Assembly: GCA_017477425.1 (NCBI GenBank)
Contig: JAFUVT010000028.1
Location: 17,970-81,969 of the forward strand
Direction: 5' to 3'
Source: Bacteroidales bacterium
Lineage (GTDB): Bacteria; Bacteroidota; Bacteroidia; Bacteroidales; F082
Length of the DNA stretch: 64,000 nucleotides
Shown piece by piece: positions 45,822-54,973 of this stretch (positions are counted from its first letter, which is position 1; the number at the start of each line of letters is the position of its first letter). The notes beneath the pieces were generated by a model, which made no database searches, was not told the origin of the DNA, and saw only the letters and a program-made list of their open reading frames with translations. Made by a program: the position numbers and the translations under genes.

Positions 45822-46718
45822 ATGGGACGACTTCACTTTCTCAAGGAAAAAAAATTTTATCTCAACCTGCTCCTCATATTGGCGTTGTGTGTCGCCTTGA
45901 TTTGGCTAACATTCAGGCTTTTAGACAGATACACACGTCACGACAAGGTCTACACCATGCCCGATTTTGTGGGACAGGACTTCCGTCAGGTGAAACATGA
46001 CTACTCGCGCGACTTCCACTTCATCCTCATCGACAGCGTTTACCCGAAGGGGCAGCAGCCTGGTAGCATCTACCAGCAGGACCCGTTGCCAGGCTCGAAG
46101 ATCAAGAAAGGGCGCAACGTCTACGCCATCATCGTGGCCGTGACGCCCGAAAAGACCGTCATGCCCAACCTGAAAGGTATTTCGCTGCGCGAAGCCATCG
46201 GACGCTTGGAGTCGAGCGGCCTCGAAGTGGATTACCTCGACTACGTGGACTACATGTACAAGAACAACATTGTCAACCAGTACTACCAAGGACAGCCTAT
46301 CAACGAAGGCACCGAGCTTGTCAAAGGTAGCAAGATCGTGCTTCGTGTTGGCATAGGGCAGGACAAACCGAAGGTGAAGGTACCCAACCTCATCGGCAAA
46401 ACCGCAGCCGACGCCAAGCATATGCTCAACCTCGCAGGTCTCAACGTCGGCAAAGAAGAGTTCGAGGACCGCGACAGCCTGCAATACATGTGCGTCAGGC
46501 GCATGACCCCCGGTCCAAGCTCAGGAGCCGTCAGCCTTGGCACCTATGTCGACATTTGGTACCACTCCAACAGGACCATGGACTTCAAGAAAGACATGCA
46601 AGAGCTCATCCATGAAGACTCCGTGGTGAACGTGCCACAGAAAACAGAAATTCAGATAGATACAATTATTGAAACCATAGAATCCCCCGACGATGATGAT
46701 TATGAAGACGAATTTTAA
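45822..46718 (+). CDS. PASTA domain membrane protein
   Basis: 298 residues. Short cytoplasmic N-terminus, one membrane helix (about 13-34, LNLLLILALCVALIWLTFRLL), then three PASTA domains: about 42-108 (TMPDFVGQDFRQVKHD), 112-180 (VMPNLKGISLREAIGRLESSGLEV) and 186-250 (KVPNLIGKTAADAKHMLNLAGLNV). An acidic tail follows. PASTA domains bind peptidoglycan. There is no kinase or transpeptidase module. In Bacteroidota this gene commonly sits with ddl and rluD, as here. Its end overlaps the next gene by 26 bases. Confidence 0.92.
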   Translation: MGRLHFLKEKKFYLNLLLILALCVALIWLTFRLLDRYTRHDKVYTMPDFVGQDFRQVKHDYSRDFHFILIDSVYPKGQQPGSIYQQDPLPGSKIKKGRNVYAIIVAVTPEKTVMPNLKGISLREAIGRLESSGLEVDYLDYVDYMYKNNIVNQYYQGQPINEGTELVKGSKIVLRVGIGQDKPKVKVPNLIGKTAADAKHMLNLAGLNVGKEEFEDRDSLQYMCVRRMTPGPSSGAVSLGTYVDIWYHSNRTMDFKKDMQELIHEDSVVNVPQKTEIQIDTIIETIESPDDDDYEDEF

Positions 46719-48825
46719 GGCTCTCGCCCTGGCGTTGGCTTTGGGCCTCATCGCTTGCCAGGCCATGGCACAAGAGGTGGTGACCCGCTTCAATGGCGGC
46801 ACCGAAAAAGCACCCGTCAGAAGAGACGTGGCGCCAGCCCGTTTCCTTCCTTTCTTTGACGACTTCAGCCAGAGCACCGTCTATCCCGACTCGACGAAAT
46901 GGACCGACAACGGCGCCATGGTGAACGACGGATTCCCTATGTGTCCGCCCAACCGCAACGGTGTCACCCTCGACGTGCTCGATGCCAACGGTCGCGTCTA
47001 CGACTACGCCATCAGCAATGCCTTCGTGGCTGAATACCTCACCTCGGTGCGCATTCGTCTCGACTCCATCATGGAGCCCGAGCCTCGCGCCCTCACCCCT
47101 GCCGACTCCGTCTACCTGAGCTTCTACTACCAGCCCCAAGGCAACGGCCTGGCCCCCGAGCCTCAGGACTCGCTGGTGCTGCAATTTGGCACCACCACCG
47201 AACACGAGGAGTTCCTTTACCTGGACTACCAGAACTATAGCATCGCCGAGATCTTCGAACACATGCAAGTCGACACGCTCTTCCCTGGCGACACGGTGTG
47301 GGCCTTCGAAGGATGCACCCCTGGGCTCTATGCCATCATCACCGACACCCTGACGCCAGCCGCTCAAGGACAGATGGCTGTGCCTTGCGACTCGGTGTTC
47401 ACCACCGTGGCCGACACCACGTGGTACCACATCTGGAGCGTGCCTGGCCAGACGCTGCAAGCCTTCATGGAAGAAAACCATGGCGCGTATTTCAAGCAGG
47501 TGATGATTCCCATTCGCGACCTGAAGTATTTCCGCGACGACTTCTACTTCCGCTTCTACAACTACGCCAGCATCGTCAACGCCTCACATCCTAGCGAACG
47601 CAGCAACGAGGACAACTGGAACATCGACTTCGTGTACCTCAACGCCGGCCGTTCCATGAACGACACCGACTACCCCATGCTGACCTTTGCGGGCCAACGT
47701 CCCACGTTCTTCAACCGCTACCAAGCCATCCCCTACCGCCAATATCGGGTCAACCCCAACTCCGCCATGAGCGAGAACCTGGAACTCGACATCGCCAACC
47801 TCGACGGCGTCGACCATGAGGCCCACTATTATTATAAGGTGCAGCAGGTGGGTGGCGGACAACACTACGAACGTCATTTGGAGACCGCCATCATCCATCC
47901 CTACAAACAAGATGGCTACCTGTCATGCCCCGAGTTTGGCGAGTCGCCAGCCTGCCCCTACGTGGGCGAGCTGTTTGCCCTCGACATGTGGCGCGACTCC
48001 GTGTCGTACCTGGTCAGCCACTACATCTATGACTCGGCCTGCACCCCGCCCCTGATGGACTCGATGGTCTACCGCATGGGCATGTACAACTACTACGCCT
48101 ACGACGACGGCATCCCCGAGCTGGGCTTCGGCCTGAGCGTGGCCGGCGGCAAGTTCGCCGTGCGCTTCGACGTGGCCGACTACGACACCATCCAAGGCGT
48201 GCAGCTGCTCTTCAACCACACACTCAACGACGCCAACAACAAGTATTTCGACATCGTGGTCTGGAAAGACGAGAACGGCAAGCCCGGTGAGGAAATCTAC
48301 CGCCTCGCCAGCCAACGTCCGCAATGGCAGGAACAGCCCTACCGCTTCTCCTATTACAAATTCGACCACACCGTGGTGACAGCCAACACCTTCTACATCG
48401 GCATCGAACAACGCAGCAACGACCTCATCAATATCGGCATGGATGCCACCAACGACAACAGCCAATACAACTTCTACAACACCAACGGCTCGTGGCAACC
48501 CAGCAGCAAGCACGGCTCGCTGATGATCCGTCCCGTGGTGGGAGCCAACTATTTCATCGGTGTGGAAGAGAACGGCCCTTCGACCCCTTCGACAGGCTCA
48601 GGGGCCTTTATGCTCTATCCCAACCCCGTGCACAACACTTTGCACATTGAAGCCGACATCGACAGTGCACAAATCAGCATCTTCGACCTCATGGGACGCA
48701 AGGTGTTTGAAGGGGAATACCGGACCGAAATCAGCCTCGACCACCTCTGCAACGGGATGTATTTCATCCAAGTCACCACCCACGACGGACAAACCTTCAA
48801 CCAGAAATTCATCATCGAGAAATGA
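46693..48825 (+). CDS. Large secreted protein with T9SS sorting domain
   Basis: 710 residues (707 if the third Met, 46702, is used); all possible ATGs overlap the end of the PASTA gene. Signal peptide ending QAMAQ. The long body (about 40-620) has no named domain but alternates beta segments with a PFFDDFSQST start, typical of Bacteroidota secreted proteins with laminin-G/jelly-roll-like parts. The type A T9SS domain starts at about 640 with FMLYPNPVHNTLHIE and ends NQKFIIEK. Residues about 628-638 (PSTPSTGSG) come from an inserted short repeat in the linker before that domain. The stop overlaps the rluD-like start (ATGA). Confidence 0.85.
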   Translation: MMIMKTNFKALALALALGLIACQAMAQEVVTRFNGGTEKAPVRRDVAPARFLPFFDDFSQSTVYPDSTKWTDNGAMVNDGFPMCPPNRNGVTLDVLDANGRVYDYAISNAFVAEYLTSVRIRLDSIMEPEPRALTPADSVYLSFYYQPQGNGLAPEPQDSLVLQFGTTTEHEEFLYLDYQNYSIAEIFEHMQVDTLFPGDTVWAFEGCTPGLYAIITDTLTPAAQGQMAVPCDSVFTTVADTTWYHIWSVPGQTLQAFMEENHGAYFKQVMIPIRDLKYFRDDFYFRFYNYASIVNASHPSERSNEDNWNIDFVYLNAGRSMNDTDYPMLTFAGQRPTFFNRYQAIPYRQYRVNPNSAMSENLELDIANLDGVDHEAHYYYKVQQVGGGQHYERHLETAIIHPYKQDGYLSCPEFGESPACPYVGELFALDMWRDSVSYLVSHYIYDSACTPPLMDSMVYRMGMYNYYAYDDGIPELGFGLSVAGGKFAVRFDVADYDTIQGVQLLFNHTLNDANNKYFDIVVWKDENGKPGEEIYRLASQRPQWQEQPYRFSYYKFDHTVVTANTFYIGIEQRSNDLINIGMDATNDNSQYNFYNTNGSWQPSSKHGSLMIRPVVGANYFIGVEENGPSTPSTGSGAFMLYPNPVHNTLHIEADIDSAQISIFDLMGRKVFEGEYRTEISLDHLCNGMYFIQVTTHDGQTFNQKFIIEK
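48574..48606. repeat. TTCGACAGGCTC repeat inside a T9SS cargo gene
   Basis: CCCTTCGACAGGCTCAGGGGCC preceded by a partial copy (GGCCCTTCGA). In frame, encoding part of PSTPSTGSGA in the linker before the sorting domain. Family of 2089, 19288 and 33541. Confidence 0.8.
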
Positions 48826-49940
48826 ACGACGACCTCGAAACCTTAGACAACATATCGACCACAGAAAGCATAGATCCCATGCCTCCCTATGTCCAGCGCG
48901 GGGATGACATGCTTTCTGAAAACGAAGAAGGTGGCGAACTCTACGAACACATCCGCCTCACCGTCGACCCAGGCCAACAGCCCGAGCGTATCGACACCTA
49001 CCTCACCAACCACCTCTCCAACATCTCGCGCAACCGTGTGCAAAACGCAGCCAAGGCAGGCAACATCTTGGTCAACGAGAAATCGGTGAAGCAAAACTAC
49101 AAGGTGAAGCCCAACGACGTGATCTCCATCGTGTTCACCTATCCGCCGCGAGAGACCGACATCAAGCCCGAGCCTATCCCGCTCAACATCGTCTACGAAG
49201 ACGACGACGTCATCGTCATCAACAAGCAGGCAGGCTTGGTGGTGCATCCTGGCCATGGCAACTTCGAGCATACCCTGCTGCATGGCTTGGCCTACCACTT
49301 CGAGCAAACCCACCAAGACATCGAGAACCGTTTCGGTTATCTCGTGCACCGCATCGACAAAGACACCACGGGCTTGATGATCGTGGCCAAAAACGAGGCT
49401 GCCCAGGCCGTGCTGGCCCACCAGTTCTTTGAGCACAGCATCCACCGTCGCTATTACGCCTTGGTATGGGGCGACTTCGACCAAGACGAAGGCACCATTG
49501 AGGGCAATATCGGACGCAGCTACAACGACCGTCGCAAGATGACCGTCTTCCCCGACGGCGACTACGGCAAGGAAGCCATCACCCACTGGAAAGTGCTCGA
49601 GCGCTTTGGCTACGTGACCTTGAACGAATACCGCCTGGAGACCGGCCGCACCCATCAGATACGTGCCCACTCGCAGTACATCGGCCATCCGCTATTCAAC
49701 GACGCGATGTATGGCGGCGACGTCATCCTGAAAGGCACCACCTTCTCGAAATACAAGCAATTCATCGACAACTGTTTCAAGATCATGCCGCGCCACGCCC
49801 TGCATGCCAAGGAGCTGGGCTTCGTGCATCCCACCACGGGAAAACAGATGATGTTCACCTCTGAGCTCCCCGACGACATGACGCAGGTGCTCGAGAAGTG
49901 GAGAGTGTATCTGAAAGCAAGGAATTTGCTGGAAGAGTAA
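48822..49940 (+). CDS. RluD/RluA-family 23S rRNA pseudouridine synthase
   Basis: 372 residues. An acidic N-terminal extension (about 1-45), an S4 RNA-binding domain (about 52-105, RIDTYLTNHLSNISRNRVQNAAKAGNI), then the synthase domain with VIVINKQAGLVVHPGHG, catalytic Asp in GYLVHRIDKDTTGLMIVAKN (about 180), and GRTHQIRAHSQYIGHPLFND. Isomerises uridines in large-subunit rRNA. RluD is the likely type, but target sites cannot be read. Coupled by ATGA to the preceding T9SS gene. Confidence 0.93.
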   Translation: MNDDLETLDNISTTESIDPMPPYVQRGDDMLSENEEGGELYEHIRLTVDPGQQPERIDTYLTNHLSNISRNRVQNAAKAGNILVNEKSVKQNYKVKPNDVISIVFTYPPRETDIKPEPIPLNIVYEDDDVIVINKQAGLVVHPGHGNFEHTLLHGLAYHFEQTHQDIENRFGYLVHRIDKDTTGLMIVAKNEAAQAVLAHQFFEHSIHRRYYALVWGDFDQDEGTIEGNIGRSYNDRRKMTVFPDGDYGKEAITHWKVLERFGYVTLNEYRLETGRTHQIRAHSQYIGHPLFNDAMYGGDVILKGTTFSKYKQFIDNCFKIMPRHALHAKELGFVHPTTGKQMMFTSELPDDMTQVLEKWRVYLKARNLLEE

Positions 49941-50291
49941 TCAAGGTCGCTGTTTCTCAGCCAGGGCCTTGTCCAAGTCAAGCAGGAAGCTACGGGTCTT
50001 GTCGAGCGTCTCCAACAGGATGACACGCTCCTCGTAGTCGCTGAAGCGCTCCTTGAGCGCCTGCTTGGCGCCGGCCAGCGTGTAACCTTTCACCTTGAGC
50101 AATTGGTAGATGACGTGCACATAACGCACGTCGCGTTCGGTGAAGAGGCGGTTGCCTTTCTTGTTCTTGCGCGGACGCAACACGTCGAATTCCTTTTCCC
50201 AATAGCGGATCATCGAAGTGTTGACGTCGAACATGGCGGCGACTTCTCCAATACTGTAATAGTATTTCCCTGTGGTTTTATTCTCTTCCAT
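49941..50291 (-). CDS. MerR-family transcriptional regulator
   Basis: 116 residues. Winged-helix N-terminus (about 8-75: YYSIGEVAAMFDVNTSMIRYWEKEFDVLRP, RLFTERDVRYVHVIYQLLKVKGYTLAGAKQAL), then a coiled C-terminal helix (about 80-116). No effector-binding domain or Cys ligands, so probably a short dimer-type MerR-like protein. Downstream of the M23 peptidase gene with a two-base gap, so co-transcribed with it. Its stop is adjacent to the rluD-like stop. Confidence 0.9.
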   Translation of the reverse strand: MEENKTTGKYYYSIGEVAAMFDVNTSMIRYWEKEFDVLRPRKNKKGNRLFTERDVRYVHVIYQLLKVKGYTLAGAKQALKERFSDYEERVILLETLDKTRSFLLDLDKALAEKQRP

Positions 50292-50293
50292 AG

Positions 50294-51268
50294 TTAGTCC
50301 ATTGTTTGCGTGGGTAAGGTCGACTGCTGCAGGATCTGCTCATACTCGTCGGGCGTGAGGTCGCTGTAGAAGAAGTTGATCGGGTCGATTTGGACGTCGT
50401 TTTTCAGCACCTCGTAGTGCAGATGCACGCCCGTGGCCTTGCCAGAGCTCCCTATGAAGCCGATGACCTGGCCTCGCTTCACCTTCTGCCCTTTGCGGAC
50501 GGCGGCCTTTTGCAGATGCGCATAACGCGTCTTGTAGCCAAAACCATGGTCGATGATGACCATGTTGCCATATCCCCATTCGTTCTTCTCCACGTCGAAG
50601 ACCACGCCGTCGCCCGTGGCATAAGCCTCGGTGTTGAGGTTGGCCGAGAAGTCCATCCCGCTGTGGAACTTGTCGATCTTATAGATCGGGTCGGGACGGT
50701 AGCCGAAATACGAGGAGATATACTTGATCTCTGTTTCCTTCAAGGGGAAGATGGCAGGGATATGCGCCATCATGTCGGCCTTGTTGCGCGCCAAGGCGAA
50801 CAAGGAGTCGTAGGACACCGACTGGTTGTAGAGTTGGCTGGCGATGACATCCAACTTGCGCGAGGCGCTCACCACCACGCCTGAGTTCATATAGCCGAAA
50901 AGATCGGCATAACGGTCGGCATCGGAGAACCCCGACTTACGCACCGAGCTGGGTATCGGGTCGGCCTCAAACATCACACGATAGAGGTCGTTGTCGCGCT
51001 GCTCCATATCGGTCACCAGCACCTCCATCTGGTTGAGACGGTCGTCCAAGATCTCGTACTGCAGCTTCATATACTCGAGTTCGCGCGCCAGGCTCTTCTC
51101 CTTGGGCGACTTCAGGAAGGTGAAAAGCAAGATGGCCGTCACAAACGCGATGCCCAGCACCGCCAACGACACCAGCACAATGCGCATGGCCTTTCGGTCC
51201 CTCGAATTCTCCAGCACCTCGAAATTCTGCGTCAATTGGTTGAATATGTAATGCTTCTCTTTCGCCAT
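50294..51268 (-). CDS. M23 family (LytM) peptidoglycan endopeptidase
   Basis: 324 residues. Cytoplasmic N-terminus of about 25 residues, one membrane helix (about 27-49, IVLVSLAVLGIAFVTAILLF), a coiled coil (about 55-95, LEYMKLQYEILDDRLNQMEVLV), and a C-terminal LytM domain (about 190-315). The active-site layout is complete: HSGMD (zinc His and Asp), YAHLQK and the HLHYEV motif. It cuts cross-bridges in peptidoglycan or activates amidases. Placed between alaS (divergent) and merR, an arrangement common in Bacteroidales. Confidence 0.93.
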   Translation of the reverse strand: MAKEKHYIFNQLTQNFEVLENSRDRKAMRIVLVSLAVLGIAFVTAILLFTFLKSPKEKSLARELEYMKLQYEILDDRLNQMEVLVTDMEQRDNDLYRVMFEADPIPSSVRKSGFSDADRYADLFGYMNSGVVVSASRKLDVIASQLYNQSVSYDSLFALARNKADMMAHIPAIFPLKETEIKYISSYFGYRPDPIYKIDKFHSGMDFSANLNTEAYATGDGVVFDVEKNEWGYGNMVIIDHGFGYKTRYAHLQKAAVRKGQKVKRGQVIGFIGSSGKATGVHLHYEVLKNDVQIDPINFFYSDLTPDEYEQILQQSTLPTQTMD

Positions 51269-51314
51269 TAATCCGTCCGTTTAAGCGATAAATAACGACT
51301 TGAATCAATTTCTA

Positions 51315-51347
51315 TTGTGCAAAAATAGATTTTTTACCGTAACTTTG
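51315..51347 (+). promoter_or_regulatory. Promoter of alaS
   Basis: TTG (51315-51317), 22-base spacer, TAACTTTG (51340-51347), ATG 51 bases later. It overlaps the minus-strand promoter at 51320. Confidence 0.7.
51320..51327 (-). promoter_or_regulatory. Promoter -7 box of the M23 peptidase-merR unit
   Basis: Minus-strand TATTTTTG, 52 bases before the M23 start. It sits within the spacer of the alaS promoter, so the two promoters overlap back to back. Confidence 0.6.
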
Positions 51348-51397
51348 CGCGATTTTTTAATGGATTTTTTTAGGCAAAACCACATAACTGATTAGAA

Positions 51398-54007
51398 ATG
51401 AACGCTTACGAGATTAGAAATAGCTTCTTGGACTTCTTCCGCAGCAAGGAGCACACCATCGTGCCGTCGGCACCTATCGTCGTCAAGAACGACCCGACCT
51501 TGATGTTCACCAACGCCGGCATGAACCAATTCAAGGACATCTTCCTGGGCAACCAGCCCGCCAAGTGGAACCGCGCCGCCGACACGCAGAAATGCCTGCG
51601 CGTTTCGGGCAAGCACAACGACCTGGAGGAAGTGGGCCACGACACCTACCACCACACCATGTTCGAGATGCTGGGCAACTGGTCGTTTGGCGACTACTTC
51701 AAGCGCGAAGCCATCGCCTACGCCTGGGAATACCTCACCGAGGTGGTGAAAATCGACAAGGACCGTCTCTACGTGACCGTCTTCGGCGGCGACGAGAAGG
51801 ACGGACAGCCTGCCGACATGGAGGCTTACGGCTACTGGAAGGAGCACGTCAGCGAAGACCGCATCATCTACGGCAACAAGAAGGACAACTTCTGGGAGAT
51901 GGGCGAGACGGGTCCCTGCGGCCCCTGCTCCGAGATCCACATCGACCTGCGCGACGACGAGGCAAGAAAGCAAATTGCCGGCCGCGAGCTCGTCAACAAG
52001 GACGACCCGCAAGTGATTGAAATCTGGAACCTGGTGTTCATGCAATACAACCGCATGGCCAACGGCCAGCTGGTGGAACTGCCCGCCAAGCACGTCGACA
52101 CGGGCATGGGCTTCGAGCGCCTCGTGCGCGTGCTGCAAGGCAAGACCTCGAACTACGACACCGACGTGTTCCAACCCATCATCCAAGCCATCGCCAAGAT
52201 GTCGGGCATCGAATACGGCAAGGCCGAGAATACCGACGTCGCCATGCGCGTCGTCGCCGACCACCTGCGTGCCGTCAGCTTCGCCATTGCCGATGGACAG
52301 CTGCCCTCCAACAACGGAGCGGGCTACGTCATCCGCCGCGTGTTGCGCCGCGCCGTGCGCTATGGCTTCACCTTCCTCGGCTTCGAGGAGCCCTTCGTCT
52401 GCAACCTGCTGCCCATCCTCGTCGGACAGATGGAACACAACTACCCGGAGATCAAAAAGCAGCAAGAGCTGGTCGGCAAGGTCATCCGCGAGGAGGAGGC
52501 CTCGTTCCTGCGCACCCTGGCCCAAGGCATCAAGCGTTTTGAGAGCTATGTGGAGCAACACAAAGGCCAGGACATCGACGGCAACTTCGCCTTCGAGCTG
52601 TTCGACACCTTCGGTTTCCCCATCGACCTCACCCAACTGATGGCCAGCGAGAAAGGCCTCAACGTCGACATGGACGGCTTCAAGGCCAACCTCGAAGAAC
52701 AGAAAAACCGCTCGCGCAAGGCCGCCGAGAAAGCCAACGGCGACTGGGTGGTGGTGAACGCAAGCGAGGAACCGACCCAATTCGTCGGCTACACCGAAAA
52801 CACCTGCGAGAGCCACATCCTGCGCTTCCGCGAGGTGGTGGCCAAGAAAAAGACCCACTTCGAGATCGTGTTGGACAAGACCCCGTTCTACGCCGAGATG
52901 GGCGGTGAGGTGGGCGACACCGGCACTTTGACCTCCGAAAACGAGACGATCAAGATATTGAACACGGTAAAGGAAAACAACTTGGTGATTCACATCACCG
53001 AGCAGTTGCCGCAAACACCTGAGGCTGTTTTCACTGCCGCCATCGACGTGGAACGCCGTCAGCGCATCGCCAACAACCACAGCGCGACCCACCTGATGCA
53101 CGCCGCCTTGCGACAAGTCTTGGGTTCGCACGTCGAGCAGAAGGGCTCGTTGGTCGACGACCAGCGCCTGCGCTTCGACTTCAGCCACTTCGCCAAGATG
53201 ACGCCCGACGAAATCCGCCAAGTGGAGCAACTCGTCAATCGCAAAATCCGCGAGAACATCCCCAATGTGACTTACGCCGAAGTCCCGATCGACGAGGCCA
53301 AGGCCATGGGCGCCACGGCTTTGTTTGGCGAGAAATACGGCGACAAGGTGCGCGTGGTGGTCTTCGACAAGGACTATTCGATGGAGCTCTGCGGCGGCTG
53401 CCACACCAGCGCCACGGGCAACATCGGTATGTTCAAGATCGTCAGCGAGGGCGCCATTGCAGCGGGCATCCGCCGCATCGAGGCCATCACGGGCGAGGCC
53501 GTGGAACAATACCTCGACGAGCAGCTCGACCTCATCGGTCGCCTGCGCGAAAGCGTCAAGTCACCTGATTTGGTGAAGGCCGTCACCTCGCTCAACGAGC
53601 AGAACGCCGCCTTGAAGAAAGAGGTGGAGCACCTGATGCAAGAGAAAGCCCAAGCCATGGCTGAGAAGCTGAATGAGAAAGCCTCCGACCACGAAGGCTA
53701 CAAACTCATCGTGGACAACCTGTCGTGCACAGGCGACCAGCTCCGCAACATCGCCTTGATGCTCAAGCAGAAGAACGAGAACACCATCGCCATTCTGGGT
53801 GCCGTCAGCGAAGGCAAGCCCGCGCTCTGCCTGCTGCTGCCCGAGAGCTTCGCCGATGCCAAGGGCTTGGACGCCACCAAGCTCATCCGCGAGGTGGCCA
53901 AGGAAATCCAAGGCGGAGGCGGCGGACAGAAGACCCTCTGCGTGGCTGGGGGCCGCAACGCCGACGGTCTGCCCAAGGCAATGCAACTGCTGAAGGAGCG
54001 GGTGTGA
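51398..54007 (+). CDS. alaS: Alanyl-tRNA synthetase
   Basis: 869 residues, the family length. Class II aminoacylation domain (SFLDFFRSKEHTIVPSAPIV, LMFTNAGMNQFKDIFLG, RVVADHLRAVSF), the editing domain with the zinc motif HSATHLMHAALR and CGGCHTSATGNIG, and a C-terminal coiled-coil/C-Ala region with the glycine-rich GGGGGQKTL motif. Charges tRNA-Ala and clears mischarged species. GC-rich third positions give a long open frame on the opposite strand, which is not a gene. Confidence 0.97.
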   Translation: MNAYEIRNSFLDFFRSKEHTIVPSAPIVVKNDPTLMFTNAGMNQFKDIFLGNQPAKWNRAADTQKCLRVSGKHNDLEEVGHDTYHHTMFEMLGNWSFGDYFKREAIAYAWEYLTEVVKIDKDRLYVTVFGGDEKDGQPADMEAYGYWKEHVSEDRIIYGNKKDNFWEMGETGPCGPCSEIHIDLRDDEARKQIAGRELVNKDDPQVIEIWNLVFMQYNRMANGQLVELPAKHVDTGMGFERLVRVLQGKTSNYDTDVFQPIIQAIAKMSGIEYGKAENTDVAMRVVADHLRAVSFAIADGQLPSNNGAGYVIRRVLRRAVRYGFTFLGFEEPFVCNLLPILVGQMEHNYPEIKKQQELVGKVIREEEASFLRTLAQGIKRFESYVEQHKGQDIDGNFAFELFDTFGFPIDLTQLMASEKGLNVDMDGFKANLEEQKNRSRKAAEKANGDWVVVNASEEPTQFVGYTENTCESHILRFREVVAKKKTHFEIVLDKTPFYAEMGGEVGDTGTLTSENETIKILNTVKENNLVIHITEQLPQTPEAVFTAAIDVERRQRIANNHSATHLMHAALRQVLGSHVEQKGSLVDDQRLRFDFSHFAKMTPDEIRQVEQLVNRKIRENIPNVTYAEVPIDEAKAMGATALFGEKYGDKVRVVVFDKDYSMELCGGCHTSATGNIGMFKIVSEGAIAAGIRRIEAITGEAVEQYLDEQLDLIGRLRESVKSPDLVKAVTSLNEQNAALKKEVEHLMQEKAQAMAEKLNEKASDHEGYKLIVDNLSCTGDQLRNIALMLKQKNENTIAILGAVSEGKPALCLLLPESFADAKGLDATKLIREVAKEIQGGGGGQKTLCVAGGRNADGLPKAMQLLKERV

Positions 54008-54030
54008 GTCTATATTGAGGCTTTTGGAAA

Positions 54031-54447
54031 CTATCGGGTTATCCAATTCTCCAATTGGATATTTTGGAAATTCCTGAAGTCTTTTGTATTTTCAGTTACC
54101 ATCACTAAGTCGTTGACGATCGCTGTGCAACCTATAAGCAGGTCGAAGTTGTCGTCAACAGGTGTACCTGCCATCCGAAGGCGAATCTTTTCTTTCGCGG
54201 CCAGGTCAATGGCGTCCGTCATGGGTAAAATGCTAATAGAATAAAGGAAACGATCCAGTTGTGCTGAACGGTTGATGCCATCACGCTGTTGCGAGAGTTC
54301 AGCACCAATCTTCAGTTCGAACACGGTAATTTCCGAAATGAAGCAATTATTCCACCCCACCCGATCAATGGCTTGGTCTACGTCATACTTGCCGCGAAGA
54401 AAAAAGGCACAGATGTTGGTGTCAAGCAGATATCCTTTTTTGCTCAT
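54031..54447 (-). CDS. VapC-like PIN-domain toxin
   Basis: 138 residues. PIN fold: first acidic residue in YLLDTNICAFFLRG (Asp 9), conserved SEITVFELKIG, and late acidic DDNFDLLIG and VTENTKDF. PIN-domain VapC toxins are RNases. The start overlaps the stop of the 81-residue upstream gene (ATGA, 54444-54447), the standard antitoxin-first toxin-antitoxin order. It ends 23 bases from the convergent alaS stop. Confidence 0.88.
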   Translation of the reverse strand: MSKKGYLLDTNICAFFLRGKYDVDQAIDRVGWNNCFISEITVFELKIGAELSQQRDGINRSAQLDRFLYSISILPMTDAIDLAAKEKIRLRMAGTPVDDNFDLLIGCTAIVNDLVMVTENTKDFRNFQNIQLENWITR

Positions 54448-54689
54448 AAATCGATGATTTCTCGATGAAACTTCCGTTCAGCCTTCAGCTCGTTGACAAA
54501 TTCCTCGGCCGTCAATCCGTCATCACCCCAAACGCCATAAAAGTCCTTGGCTGACACCTCATTTTCTTTTTCACTGTGTTTCAACGAGTTGGTAAGAAGA
54601 ATGATAAGATCCATTTTGGCATTATCATCCAAATGTTTCAACAAGCTCCAATAGCTGAATGCCATAGACATCGTAGTTGTTCCTAACAT
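54444..54689 (-). CDS. Putative antitoxin partner of VapC-like toxin
   Basis: 81 residues (54671 or 54665 are alternative starts). Mostly helical and charged, with a C-terminal ELKAERKFHREIIDL typical of antitoxin tails that bind a PIN toxin; an N-terminal DNA-binding part is not obvious. Coupled to the toxin by ATGA. Family not certain; the role is inferred from position and size. Confidence 0.7.
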   Translation of the reverse strand: MLGTTTMSMAFSYWSLLKHLDDNAKMDLIILLTNSLKHSEKENEVSAKDFYGVWGDDGLTAEEFVNELKAERKFHREIIDL

Positions 54690-54759
54690 GATAGTTTATT
54701 TTTTTTGCAAAAGTACAACTTTTTCTCAGTTTTTCCATTCTTTTTCCAATATTTTTTTC

Positions 54760-54767
54760 TACCTTTG
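54760..54767 (+). promoter_or_regulatory. Promoter -7 box of the giant surface protein gene
   Basis: TACCTTTG, 206 bases before the start codon at 54974. The distance implies a leader of about 200 nt. Confidence 0.65.
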
Positions 54768-54973
54768 CACCGGCCTATCGTGGGGTATGGTATATCAGTT
54801 TATTTTATTGATTGATAGGTAGTTACAAATGAAACGGAGAGAAATTGTGGGGTGAATTATAGTTACAAATGAAGTGAGACAAGGCCTTCTCGGGGAGAGA
54901 AGTGCAGTTATAGAGTTACAAATGACCGATAGAAATCAATTAATTAAGTAATAAAAACGTTAAACAAAGACAA
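54768..54973 (+). other. Long 5' leader with three AGTTACAAATGA motifs and short reading frames
   Basis: The leader first holds CCTATC (54774-54779) pairing with GATAGG (54814-54819). Then come three exact AGTTACAAATGA motifs at 54821, 54861 and 54914, each containing an ATG. These open 8-codon (54829-54855), 2-codon (54869-54877) and 9-codon (54922-54951) frames, stops not counted. The real start at 54974 has the similar context GACAAATGAAAC. This could be translational control by upstream frames or a duplicated initiation region. Inference only. Confidence 0.55.

Noticed and set aside
51392..53509. 705-codon open frame opposite alaS
   Set aside because: Exact shadow of a well-conserved gene with GC-rich third positions; the protein is low-complexity (repeated VAxGxLA-like runs) with no domain.
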